Below are positions 32,285 to 44,700 of a stretch of 64,000 nucleotides of DNA, piece by piece. The notes below the pieces were generated by a model. It saw only the letters and a list, made by a program, of their open reading frames with translations. It was not told where the DNA came from and did no database searches. Position 1 is the stretch's first letter. Every line of letters begins with the position of its first letter. The stretch is from Canna indica (lineage: Eukaryota > Streptophyta > Magnoliopsida > Zingiberales > Cannaceae): contig CP136890.1 in NCBI GenBank assembly GCA_034359265.1, positions 50,921,001 through 50,985,000 of the forward strand. The letters run 5' to 3'. The position numbers and the translations under genes were made by a program.

Positions 32285-32309
32285 AGCGATAAAGGATACT
32301 ACATACTGC

Positions 32310-32495
32310 ACAGACAATGAATCATACACAGCACAGGAAATTAATGAACAAATACTGCACAGAAAATCAATGAACAAATATTGCATAGGAAATCAATGAA
32401 TCAAACACGGCATAGGAAATCAATGAACAAATACTGCACAGGAAATCAATGAACAAATACTGCATAGGAAATCAATGAATCAAACAAGCTGAACA
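32310..32495 (+). repeat. 26-bp minisatellite, about seven copies
   Basis: The unit AATACTGCACAGGAAATCAA-TGAACA repeats with small changes (TTGCATAGG, ACGGCATAGG variants). Copies are head to tail with a 26-base period where clear. It separates the broken gene fragment from the long-TIR repeat copy. Confidence 0.8.
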
Positions 32496-32529
32496 TCAAA
32501 GTAGTTGATCAATGAATCAAACTGAAATG

Positions 32530-33610
32530 TAGCTAAGGAGCAAGTAGCTTGTTTCGCCTTGTGATTCTAAACTTGCATCTTCGAGTTTCTCGAGTGCATG
32601 TGGTAAGAAATCATATTCCTCGTCTATTGTCGTCTATCGTCATCCATGGCAAACATTGGCTATGGCACCACTATCAAACTCCTCCTGCTCGTGTTCGTAG
32701 TGGTGGTATAGCACACGTAGGAATAATGCTTACGTTTGTTCGGTTTCATCTTTAGCTTCTCCTTTTTACAAAGCTTGTTAAATGTTGACGAAATTACCAC
32801 TGAACTCACTCGCTCTCAAAGTTATGCCTTCCCCCTTCGTCGAGTTGACAAAGACGTCGAACATGATAACTCAATTACCTCTATGATCAGCACTTCCTCT
32901 TCGCTCTCTTTGCCACTACGACACCTTTGATTTCTTCAACGTCGTACAAACTGAATCAAGCTTCACTGGGAACTGTGCCATTATGGTTGGCTTTAGCGTT
33001 CGCAAGTGACTTCTTCCCCTTCTTGTCCTTCATAATGACCTTAGGATTAGTGGCGGCTCATGTATCGCAACCACTATCTCCAAGCAAGCAATCCTTGAGG
33101 GTAACCCAAACGAGGTCGATATTCTCATCCTAGAAGAGGAAGGTGGCATTGAGTCAATCCTTGTCATTAGAATCTCGATGTTGAGGTTCTTCCACAAATA
33201 CCACTTTCAATCTCAACTGGATGGGGTCGTGTGCAGTAGAGTTAAAGTCGATAAGGGTCGAAGGAATGTACGAGTTTGTGAAGCTCATCATAGAGGGACA
33301 AAGATGGACCAATGTAGATTGATGGCATAGTAATGCCGTCAGGCAAGTCAAGTCATGTTCCAATACAGGACAACAAAGCCTCATCACTTAGGTATTTTGG
33401 ACTTAGAGCTCAAGATCGGGGAAATAGATCTAGTCACGAGTGTCGTCATTATTGTTGATATAGGCCTAATATCATACCCCGCATCACTGCTTTGTTGCGT
33501 AGTAACAGTAACCACACGATGCAAGAGACCGACAAACACCACATCAAAAAGGAGAGAAACCTGGGACAATAACAATGAAATAAAAAAAAATCTAAAAATA
33601 AATTTTATGA
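32530..33610 (-). mobile_element. Long-TIR repeat family, copy 1 (inverted, 3'-truncated)
   Basis: Its reverse complement aligns by eye along its length with 57475-58550, including the block CTCTAAGTCCAAAATACCTA and the block GACAAGAAGGGGAAGAA. The outer end near 33480-33610 matches the left terminal repeat of the 57.5-kb copy. The left part, corresponding to 58550-58860, is missing. Neither strand gives an intact long frame. Confidence 0.65.
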
Positions 33611-35661
33611 TATATATATTTCTATTGGGGAAATCATTTTCTAAACTAATGAAAAACTAATTACCGACAATGTTAAATATGATTCAATCAACGTACTCAT
33701 TATCTAGCGAAATAAGATCAATTTAAAACTCCGCTACGTGAAGTCAACAACTTCTTTCTATTGAACAAACCTAAAAATAATTAAGGTAAAAACTAAGAAT
33801 GAATAATGTCCCAAATTTACGTACATAACTTTAAAATCAATTGGCCACTAATAATGCTATATCAATCAAAATTCATAATTCATGTAAACAATCACTGACC
33901 CAACAAAATTAAACAATTACAATATAGAATAAATCATAGAAAATAAAAGAACTCGACAAGAATTAAAAAAGAAACAAGTGAGTTCTCATGAAAAAGAAAA
34001 TACCTCAATTGAACCTGCAGCTGACTTCCAAGAATTTGTTTAGTTAGCAAACAAAAATGTGTAAACAACATTAAGAAGACAACTATATTGTTAAGCATGG
34101 GCGCACTGTTGAGCATGGCGTAACAAAAATGAAATCGGTGCACCGTTGAGCAGGGCACCCCTGTTGAGCACGGTGCCACATTCATTGAAAATAGCGCACT
34201 ACTTAGTAGGGCACCAAGCCACCAATTTCATTGAAATTGATGCTCAACCGGTTAACATACCAAATTCAGGTTCTTTTACTCCACATATTAACTAATGACA
34301 GCAAAATATACAACACATATGCCAAAGCAACTAATGGTATTGGGACAATGAATTTGAAAACACAACAACAAATGTGAAAACAATGATTCTAAAAGAAACC
34401 AATATTTCAGAACAATGAATCTGAAAGTAGAACTAACATATACTAAAACAATGAATCTAAAAGCAACATATTGATTAGTAGCTGGAAACAACATAACAAC
34501 ATATATAATTTGGAAGATAATATGTGAAGAAGCCAAAATACATCACTAAAAGCATTAATTTAAACTTTGAGTTTAACACATTAAAACCAGTATAATGATT
34601 AGTAGCTATTGTATTTGATTTTGCTGTCAAAAAAACTAATTGATGAATAGTTCATCCTCAAATTTGAAGTATGGTGACTTTCTTCAAAAATTAAACTTCC
34701 TAAGTTCTATATAATATGAATTTCATTTGAGTAAACATACTAAAAACTATTGAAACCTTCATTGAAAAGAAGCATATTAAAAGATGAGTTATACATGAAC
34801 TAAGGTCAATGAACTAAAGTAAAATGAATTTTACAAACAAGGTGAATGTTCAAATGAATTTTAGCATATTGAACTAAGCATATTGAGAAGAAGCATATTG
34901 AGGTCAACAAACTAAGGCAACGTGCCCAATACCAAACTAAAAGTACTAAGTAAAATCACTAAGCAAGTAGTCATTTCCTTTCCCTTGCATAATGAAGGGA
35001 ATAATCCCACTGCAAGTAATATAACTTAATTTTTCTTTCATGAGAACTCACTGATTTTTTATGGAACTCTAGAATTAAGAATACTTTAAAGTGGACAATC
35101 CTTAGTTATCGCAAAGTGATGATTCTTCACCTCCATTTGCTTCAAAGATTAATCAGTCACCAAGCCTTATTTTTTTTATCTTTCTTACATCCATGGAGGA
35201 AATATAATGAGGAAACCATTATTTGTTTGTTGACAATTTAATACATAATACTATTTTTCAAAAGTCTGCTCATGATTGTGGACTACAGAGTGAATGGTTT
35301 GGAAAAATTATATTTTAATGCTAAAATAAGGATACTGAATCCTCTCAACATCCATAGGGACAATATCATAGGAGTTGATGAAAAAAGACAACAGTTAGAC
35401 TAGGGAAGAACAAGAGATGAGAGAGAGGAGCATGAGAGAAAAGGAGAAAATGACAGGGAAGGAGTGAAATAGAGATAATCAAGAGATAGACCAAAATTGA
35501 AAATTTAATAACCTAAGAAAAGCTATTACATGATAAGAATTTAAAGTAAAAGAAATCATATAACTACAGATATACTCGAATTATAAATTAGTGTAATTCT
35601 TGAAATCTTAATAGACTAAGTCAAAAAATGAGCACTAAAAGGAACATGCGCTACATCAAAT
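33611..35661. other. AT-rich intergenic region
   Basis: No gene or bounded element is supported. Weak local repeats are visible: GTTGAGCA-GG near 34080-34170 and ACAATGAATCTGAAAG-type units near 34345-34465. Confidence 0.55.
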
Positions 35662-35982
35662 CACTGCAACACAATCGACCTATAGAGACACATAATTAAA
35701 AACCTAAATCTTTACATTTAGAGACTAATAAATATAAAATATGTTCCTAATTATCCTCTAAAAATAGCTTTAGAGTCAAATCAATTAAGTGACTATGTTG
35801 CTAGTATTTCTATAGCTTAGAGTCAAATCAATTAAGTGACTCCGTGTTGTTGCTTCTATAGATCTTTAGAGGCTAATTAGAAATAAATTTTATGTCTAAT
35901 AGTCTCTAAATGTGAAGAATAAAAAATAAAAATATAATTTGTATCTAATTTTATGTCTCTATAGGTCAATTGTATTGTAGTG
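35662..35982. mobile_element. Miniature CACTA element, 321 bp
   Basis: It begins CACTGCAACACAATCGACCT and ends AGGTCAATTGTATTGTAGTG, giving long inverted termini of roughly 30 bp. A perfect 3-bp duplication AAT flanks it (35659-35661 and 35983-35985). The interior repeats TAGAGTCAAATCAATTAAGT twice. The terminal sequence differs after CACTACAA from the element at 21873, so it is another CACTA family. Confidence 0.88.
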
Positions 35983-36689
35983 AATTTTAAAAAATCTTTC
36001 ATAAGAAAATAATGTTGACAGTAATAAATAAGGATGAAATAAGCATTAAGATAAAGTTAGCAACTAAACTATCAAAATCATCTATGCAACAAAGTCCTCC
36101 ATCGGCCAAAACAAGTGCTCCAGCTTTGAGCATCCATTCCCCTGTTGATAAGCATCTGTGTAAGATGATACGAGTTATACAAGTAAATAAACTAAACAAA
36201 GAAAAAAATTGAAATTAAGATGACTAACATGTATCTTCTTTATTAGGCATCAATTTCCTTGTAAATTTACAATAAATCTTGTCAGTCATCAATAAGAATT
36301 TGGATACCAAGGAAAGAATTATACCAGTTTATAGCTTTCCATCACAATGAAGATCTGCAACACTATTGTTCCTCTCTAGTCTCCACAAATTATTATTCAT
36401 CCCAATGCACTAACTGTACTTTATCATGCTTCACGTTAACACAAAAATTGTCAACAACTATAATAGTAAAGATTGAGATATTTGCTAAAAGTTTAAACAT
36501 TTAAGAGAAATGGTCACCCACTCGATCAAACTGAACGCAGTATCAGTACTAATTAAAAACATATAGACGTAGGTGCGTGTCCAGTGTTAGTAATTAAAAT
36601 CATTTTTAAATCTCCTTTCTAAAATATACTTACCATTAAAAAAAAGTTCAACTAATTTCTCTAATTTAGTTTAAGTATGTTTTGAGCTC
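35983..36689. other. AT-rich intergenic region
   Basis: Nothing recognisable is present between the miniature CACTA element and the outer solo LTR. Confidence 0.5.
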
Positions 36690-37611
36690 TGTAATACCCA
36701 AAATCTTAATAGTAATATTTTTGTTCTTGAACGGAGAATTATGGACCCTAGTTAGCGCAGATTAACAGAAAGCTTCGGGATTAGACCCGAGCAAGTATTT
36801 AATGTAGAAAAAATTAAGGGAAATTTTATTTGTCTTATCTCTGTGATTTAGCATGCTAGGGTGAAAGAGGGTCTCGAGGCAAATTTGGCGGTGCAATCAG
36901 ATCTCGAATCGGAGTTAGATCGGATGAGTTATGGGTTGTTTAAGTCAGATCTCTTAGGTAGGGGTATTTTGGTCATTTGGACCCAACCGATGTCTATAAA
37001 TTAGACCCTGGGGTGTGCAGCTAGGGGTTTTGAGCTACACACCACCCGAGGCAAAGGAGAGGAGAGAGAGGGCACCGTCAAGGAGGAGGAGCCGTCGGAG
37101 CCAAATTTTCGCGAGTTCGTTGGTGTCGATCGGGCGAAGATCCTGCGCGTCTTCTTCTTCTTCCGTTTTCTCTCCATCCGGTGAGTGGATTTAAGTCTTC
37201 TTTTCTCCAATTCTTGATTCATGTCGTTGTTTTTATGTCTCGGGGTTTTCATCGATTTTTGACGCGTTTTCTCGTATCGGATCGGAAGTCGGATCGGTCG
37301 TCTCTTAATTGAATCATGTGGGTTACCTCATTTTGGAATAAAATATTGTTTTTCTTTCCCTTTCTTGGTTTTTTTTTCTTCTCCTACTACAGCCGATCGC
37401 GCCGGGAGGTGTCGCCTGGTGAGTCGCCGCGGGGGAGGCGGCGCCCGACGATCAGCGGTGCCCGGCGTAGCCGCGCGAGGCGCCGCCACCGCTGCGTGGT
37501 GGCGGCAGTGCGCCGGCAGGCGTCGGCGTCGGTGCCAGCGCCTCTGGCGGCCCGACGGCGGCAGGTGGGTGAGGAGAGGTGGAGAAGATGACCTAAGGTG
37601 GTTGAGTGAAA

Positions 37612-38025
37612 TGGAGGGTTGAGATTGATTTGGGTAAGATGAAGGGTTGGATTGAGTTGGTTGAGATGAAGGGTTGGGATTTGATCTTGTGTAGATGTAA
37701 GGCTTAGATTTCATCATGTAGATGAAGGGATGGGATTGCATCAGGATAGATGTAAGGCTGTGGATGCATCATGTTAGAGGGAAGGCTGTGATTGCATCAT
37801 GTAGATGGAGAGCTGTGATTGCATTTGGTTAGATGGAGGGTTGTGACTGCATCTGATTAGATGTAAGGCTATGATTTCATCATGTAGATGGAGGGTGCAT
37901 AATTGCATCTGGTTAGATGTAAGGCTAAGATTTGCATCATGTTAAATAGAGGGTTGTGATTGCATTATATTAGATGGAAGGCTGTGATGTGATCATGTTT
38001 AGATGAAGGGCTGAGATTTCATTAC
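37612..38025 (+). repeat. 27-30-bp minisatellite in the outer LTR
   Basis: About fourteen degenerate units of the type TAGATGGAGGGTTGTGATTG followed by CATCATG or CATCTGGT run head to tail. Period is 27-30 bases by eye. Confidence 0.8.
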
Positions 38026-38696
38026 TGGTTTATTGATTGTAACACCGTTATATTGATTCATAGCAGTGATTTATTAAATAAATTAAGGTTTTTTTGTCAT
38101 TATTCTAAATAATTATTTGGAGGTCTTAGAGTTAGCAAAATTATTCATGTTATAAATGAATTTTTACCTAATCGACGTTCTGGATTCATTGGTGAGATAT
38201 GTTTTACCATCAGACCTTTGGATTTTGAAAACAGTGCGTGAATGTCGCCTTATTTTGCGTGCCAGGCTGAAAAATCATATTTTATATATTTTTATGTTTC
38301 GATCTGAGATGATTTATGGACATAGTAGTTAATAAGGTGCATTTTACCCTAGATTAGTTATTTCTATGACGAGTCATTTTATCATGTTCCAATTTATTGA
38401 TTTATAGTTAGGGTTTCTTTTGGTGCACTGCTTTCATAATACACGTGCATCCTTTCTTACAGTGTTATAATGCTATTTTATGGTTGTTTGTTTGTGCTGA
38501 GCATTCATGATTTATGAGCGATATTTCTACATATATATATGTATGTGATTGTGATGTATGGCAGGAGGAGGTGGAGGATGAGGTATGCACTTGACATACC
38601 CTTTTTGTTACTTGTTGATAGCACATCTTGTTTATACTTATATACTTGCGTGTGTGGTGTTGTGATGTGCTTGTTGCATTTCTCGAAAGTCTCGTT

Positions 38697-38885
38697 GGTG
38701 AGGGGAGAGTATGCCCCAAAGAGACAGCATTGGCCTTATTCCGGAAGTCCGGCTGGTGAGGGGAGATCATACCCTAAAGAGACAGTCCGGAGACCCGAGC
38801 AGGTGAGGGGAACGTATGCCCCAACAGGCTAGCTCGGAAGAGCCAGTGCCGGTGAGGGGAGGGCATGCCCCAAAGAGATGACACT
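38697..38885 (+). repeat. GGTGAGGGGAG...GCCCCAAAGAGAC repeat
   Basis: Four units begin at 38697, 38755, 38802 and 38851 with GGTGAGGGGA, each followed by a TATGCCCCAA(A/C) segment. Spacing is 47-58 bases. It lies in the outer LTR. Confidence 0.8.
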
Positions 38886-39309
38886 GAGCTGGGTGGTAGT
38901 TCGGCGGCCACCCATCTACCTACCCTATGTGGCTATGTGGGACCGATGGCTCCGGAAAGCATACATATGATTGAGGTGTTGCATTCATCCTTGGTTATGT
39001 TTATATTTATTGATGGATGCTTATACTTATTGTTGTGGATATGAGTAGGGTAGCGGATGTGTTACTGATGTTTGTTCCGTCATTTTTAAAGATATTTTAT
39101 ACTTGTTGACGGATGTTGATTTCATGCATACGGATATATTATTGCTGATTTCTTTTGACATTGCTGTTACGTTATTGATATCTGCTTTTGTGTTTTTATA
39201 CATTATGATTAATTTGGTGAATTGATGACGGATCTACTCACTAAGTCCTAGTTGGACTTATCCCACATTTATGTTGTTTTTCAGCACCTAAGTTAGATCA
39301 GAGAGGTAC

Positions 39310-41624
39310 TGTTATACTTGAAAATATTTTGGACTTAGTTGTAAAAATATTTCTTAGAGGGGCCTTTTTGCAAAAATGCTAATCCTATTTAATTAAGCCC
39401 TAAACCCTCTCTAAACTTTTCTTTTCTCTCTCGATCCCGGTAGCGGCAGCAGGTGCGGCGGTTTACGGAAGGTCTTGAGGCGTCGGCGGTGAGAAGGCTC
39501 CGGTGAATCGGAGTTCGGAGGAGATTTCCGGTAGGATTCTTAAACCACTTCTTTCCTTTCGCTTAGGGTAAAATCGATTTTGGATGAGATTGGTGTAGAT
39601 AGTTGTCGATTTGTAGATCTGAAGTTTTTGTTGTTCGCTCGTCATGTGTTCTTGCCGACTGGAATTTTCGAATATGAAATGCATTCGTTGAATCTCGTTG
39701 TTTTCGTTTGAGTTTGGATCGGATCTTCTCGTCGTGGTTTGTCGAGATGTCGGCCTGTCTGTGCGCGAACTCGTCGTCAGGAACGTCGTCTCTGCCGGAC
39801 GCGCTGCTGTCAGGCACGTCGTCGCCACGCGCACGAAGTCGCCCGGCGCGAGGGGCGCGATGTCGGCCGCACAGCGTCGCCTGGCGCGAGGGGTGCGATG
39901 TTGGCCGCACAGCATCGCCTGGCGCGAGGGGCGAGGACGCCCCAGACTAGGGATGCCGCCCCTGTTCCTCGTCGCCGCCTGGTAGTAGGGCGGCGACGAG
40001 TCGTCGGCATCGGCGGCGGGCTCCCCGGCGACCCGATCGGCCGGAGTAGTCGGGGATGAGGCAGTAGTGACGTCGGGTTGAGGTGGCGGCGTTGGCGAGC
40101 TGGGTTAAGGAAGATGAAGGTTATAACCTTATAATGTAATTATAAGTATATATCGGTGTTATATACTTTATATCCGTGTTATATTCATTATACCAGTGTT
40201 ATTATCTTGTATCAATTCAGTAATTGTTTTAGTCATATAACACTGTTATATGTGATTAGATGCTGCTGTGTGTGGTATGGTGGATGTAGCAGTGATATGT
40301 CAAGTTGTAGCACTGTTACGAATTTTGTAACAGTGATGTATTAAGGTGTTATTAAGGCATTATGTTTGTTATTTTAAATAATTATTTGGAGGCTTTATAG
40401 TTGGTCAAATTAGTCATATTATATATGATTTTGTACATACTCGTCGCCCCGAATCCATTGGTAGGGTCAGTTTTGCCATTTGGTTTCCGAATGTTAATAG
40501 CAGTATGCGTTATTGCCTCGTTTTGCCTCGTTTTGCGTGTCAGACCGAAAAGTATTATTTTATCGGTTTTCATGGTTTCTTCTCGAGTTATTCTTTTGTG
40601 GTAGTTGTTGTCAAGGTGAATCTCATCCTAGATCGGTTGTTACCCAATGTCGAAATATATCTTGTTGTTCTATTCCGTTGAAAATTGATATCTACTGTTG
40701 TTGAAACTCCTTATGCATATTTGTTGAAATATGTTGCAAGCATGCTATTTTTATCTGCATATTAGTTGAGGATGCTAGTATAGATGTTGCATGCCTTATC
40801 TGTTGATAACATCTTAAGCTGTTGTTTATATATTTGGTTCATATAAGATGACATGATTACTAGCATTATATTAGTCGAGTTGTAGTTGTATAGTTGTTGA
40901 CATGATGCATAGTTGATCTTTTGCTGGGCGATAGCCCTGGACACTGTTGATATATATTGCCCAAGGTGTAGGGCAAGTGACACCGGTGATCACCTATTTA
41001 TCACACGGGTTGTGTGTACGGCGTCGAGGTGTTAGACGTCTGCGGACTACCATTTTTGGATAGTCGCATCTCTAGCTGGAGCGGGCTTGAGGTGCCACTC
41101 TCGAGGTGTGAGAGTGCGGGGGAAACCCAATGTCCACTACGCTCTTGATTGGGTTTATGACACATACTCATATAGATGATAGTTGACATAGTTGACATAG
41201 TTGATTGGTATAGGTGCATCGAGTAGATGATTGAATCATATCTTCCGTTGTACACATGGCATCATAGCATCTTGTTGAAATCCTACTCAGCCTTCCGCTG
41301 ATGTTTGTTGTTTTTGCCTCAGATCCTCAAGTATGACGGCTTTATCTCATGGGGTAGCTAGAGTTTTGGAGGAGGAGGAGACGTCTTCCGCACAGCATTT
41401 AGTTTCCTTATTTATTAGTTGATCTATGCACTTTTAGCTAGACTCTAGAATTCATTGTTCATTTATGGACTGTTAAACTTTTATTATTATCTGGTTGGAC
41501 ATTTTGATTAGAATCTGGTTGCAAGTTTAAATTCAGTCCATTTGATGATTGTTGTTCTGTTGCTAGTTGCGCTTCTCCTAGGTGAGGTCCCTTATATAGG
41601 GATAAATCTAGGCGGGGCGTAACA
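39310..41624 (+). mobile_element. LTR1 (5' LTR) of the Tekay-type element
   Basis: 2315 bp from TGTTATACTTGAAAATATTT to GGCGGGGCGTAACA. It is very similar to LTR2; by eye most differences lie in the first 290 bp. It includes a GC-rich block (39730-40060) and an AT-rich block with GTTGACATAGTTGACATAGT. Confidence 0.93.
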
Positions 41625-41627
41625 ACT

Positions 41628-41639
41628 TGGTATCAGAGC
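41628..41639 (+). other. Primer-binding site, initiator tRNA-Met
   Basis: TGGTATCAGAGC lies three bases after the LTR end. Exact copies of this 12-mer also follow LTR2 (48945-48956) and LTR3 (51127-51138). Confidence 0.95.
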
Positions 41640-41783
41640 TTAGGATCGTCCTTCTCCATAGGATTGTTGGGTGTTTAGGTCTAAGGATGAGATTTCACCT
41701 TACTTTTATATAATAAGTTGATTTTTAAATCGTTGGTTGTTGGTTGATTGAGAAACTTGAGTCGTTCTTTCCTTTTAGGAAAT

Positions 41784-44700
41784 ATGGAGGCTAGAGGTAG
41801 CTCGGGTGTCAGGACTGCCTTCAGAGGTGGACGCCGAGGTCGAGCTCGAGGTCGAGGCGGTAGGCAGGCTGCACAGACTCAGAGGGTTAGTCCAGTTCCG
41901 GCCAGAGTCGAGCCAAACTTGGCAGATGATGTCCCTTTGGCTCAGTTTCAGCGTCGGGCGCGCTCGAGCCATAGGCCCAGCCAGAGTAGCTCTCGGGGTG
42001 GCCGAGCGAGAGGACAGACCGAGCAGATGGAGCCTCAGCCTGAGTCCGATTCTGAGTTCGATTCTGACTCAGCTTATAGTGAGGATTCACCTTTTGAGAT
42101 GTCTGCTGGAGATGCTTCAGAGGATTCACCGGTGCAGCCGCAGCCAGTAGCTCGGTATAACCCAGTACAGTCTGAGTCTCTCGAGAGGCGGAAGATGAAC
42201 CGTCTGAATCAGTTTCTACGCCTAGGAAGAGACAAATTCGACAGCTTCTCTGGGACCACCGACCCTGCAGTGGCTCAGTCGTGGGTCCGCGAGGTTGAGC
42301 GGGCCTTTGGTGTATTGGGTTGTCCAGAGGAGGATCAGGTCGGTTTGGCGACTTACTGCTTTACTGGGGAGGCTTTGGTCTGGTGGGAGATGCAGCAGAG
42401 GCTACTGAGAGGGAAGGCGATCTCTTGGAAGAAATTCTTGAAGATATTCTTCAAGAAATATTATACAGCTACCTTTGCGAGGCAGAAGTTGCAGGAGTTC
42501 ATTCAGTTATGTCAGGGGACGAGGCGGGTGGTGGAGTATGCCCATAAGTTTGATGCACTCGCGATGTTCGTCCCAGATTTGGTTTCCACCAGTAGCAGAC
42601 GGGCAGAGTTCTTTTTCAATGGACTGAACAACTCCATTAAGGGGTTGATGGCTAGTGAGGAGCTGGATAGCTATGACAGAGTCCTGAGGCGGGCGCTACG
42701 GGCGGAGGTGACTCACGCCGAGATGTTCCCGGATCGTCAGCAGGTTGAGGCTAGCCAGCCATCTCAGGCTCAGAGTCAGGGTGGCGGAGGACAGAGACAG
42801 TCGGGACAGTCTCATTCCAGGCAGCACAGAGGGCGCAGAGATGGTGGCAGAGGATTTGGGCAGCCGCAGGCCAAGAGGGCCAGATCCGCACCAGCCCAGT
42901 CGCAGGCATCTTCGCTACCTACTCATCAGTCGGGAGGTCAGTCGAGCCGAGGTCAGTTCCACTGCTTTAAGTGTGGGGATGCTTCCCACTCTGTCAGGGA
43001 CTGCCCACAGTCGCAGAGTTTGTGCTTTAGTTGTAAGCAGCCAGGCCACATCAGTAGAGAGTGTCCGACTAGACAGCAGGCAGAGGGCCAGAGCTCTCAG
43101 CAGCAGCAGCAGAGAGGCCCGCAGCAGTCCGCCATAGTGTTTGCACTGACTCAGCAGCAGGCCCAGGAGGCTTCTGGTACAGTTGTTAGAGGTATAATCC
43201 AGATTTTTAATATTCCTGCATCATTACTGTTTGATACTGGCTCTACCCATTCTTTCATTGCTCCTCATATGCTTAAAAAGTTGAATATGGAGCCTACACC
43301 TAGTGCGACGAGCCTGGCCGTGCATACACCATCTGGGGATGTGCTAGTGTCGGAGTTGCAGTTGAGTGGGTGTAGACTCGGCTTTGGTGGCCATGTTTGT
43401 TTAGCTGATCTGTTGGTGTTAGACTTCTCTGAGTTTGATATTATTCTGGGTATGGATTGGCTTTCTGCCAACCATGCTAAAGTTGACTGTCATGGGAAGA
43501 CTGTAGCAATATCACCTACGGGATTGCCTTCATTTGAGTTCATGGGAGTGAGAGAATCTATGACTCCCTTAATCTCAGCACTACAGGCCCGACGATTGTT
43601 AGCTCAGGGGTGCCTTGGCTTTATTGCATCATTGGTGGGCACTTCCGAAAGCAGTCAGAGTCGGCTTGAGGGTCTACCTGTGGTCTGTGATTTTCTGGAT
43701 GTATTCCCGGATGAGTTACCAGGATTACCCCCGGTGCGTCAGGCGGACTTCACCATTGATTTGCATCCTGGTACCGCTCCTATCTCGAAGGCACCGTACA
43801 GAATGGCGCCTAAGGAGTTAGAGGAGTTGAAAGAGCAGCTGCAGGAGCTGTTGGATAAAGGGTTCATCCGACCCAGTGTCTCACCCTGGGGAGCTCCAGT
43901 GTTGTTTGTAAAGAAGAAGGATGGCTCTATGAGGCTTTGCATTGATTATAGGCAGCTGAACTCGGTGATTATAAAGAACAGATACCCTCTTCCCAGGATC
44001 GATGATCTGTTTGATCAGTTGCAGGGGACGAGTGTGTACTCCAAGATTGATTTGAGATCAGACTATCATCAGCTCAGAGTTAGAGATGAGGATGTTCAGA
44101 AGACTGCATTCAGGACTCGCTATGGGCACTACGAGTTCTTGGTTATGCCGTTTGGGTTGACCAATGCACCAGAGACATTTATGGACTTGATGAACCGCAT
44201 TTTCATGGGCTTTCTTGATCGGTTCGTCGTGGTGTTCATTGATGATATTTTGGTGTACTCTCGCAGTGAGGAAGAGCATAAAGGGCATTTGAGGATGGTG
44301 CTTGGTGTGCTGAGGAAAGAGCGGTTGTATGCCAAATTCAGCAAGTGTGCTTTTTGGTTGAAGGAAGTTAGCTTCCTTGGTCATGTGATTTCTGGAGCCG
44401 GCATTGCAGTGGATTCTCAGAAGATTAATGCAGTGTCCGAGTGGCAAAGGCCTAGGACAGTCCATGAGATTCGGAGTTTCTTGGGACTAGCAGGCTATTA
44501 TCGGTGATTTGTTGAAGGTTTCTCAAAGATCGCGTCACCCTTGTCTAGATTGACAAAGAAAGGGGTGAAATTTATTTGGAATGACCAGTGCGAGGCGAGC
44601 TTCCATGAGCTCAAGAGGCGGCTCACTAGTGCACCTGTTTTGGTAGTTCCATCTGGATGTGATGGGTTTGTGTTGTTTACAGACGCCTCCATTCAGGGAC

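Noticed and set aside
32310..32495. Regular 26-bp repeats resembling a CRISPR array
   Set aside because: Units are head to tail without unique spacers, and the context is a plant nuclear genome; it is a minisatellite.
39698..40059. Arginine-rich open frames repeated at 47.0, 49.2 and 51.4 kb
   Set aside because: They are translations of the same GC-rich LTR segment in all frames, not a conserved gene.
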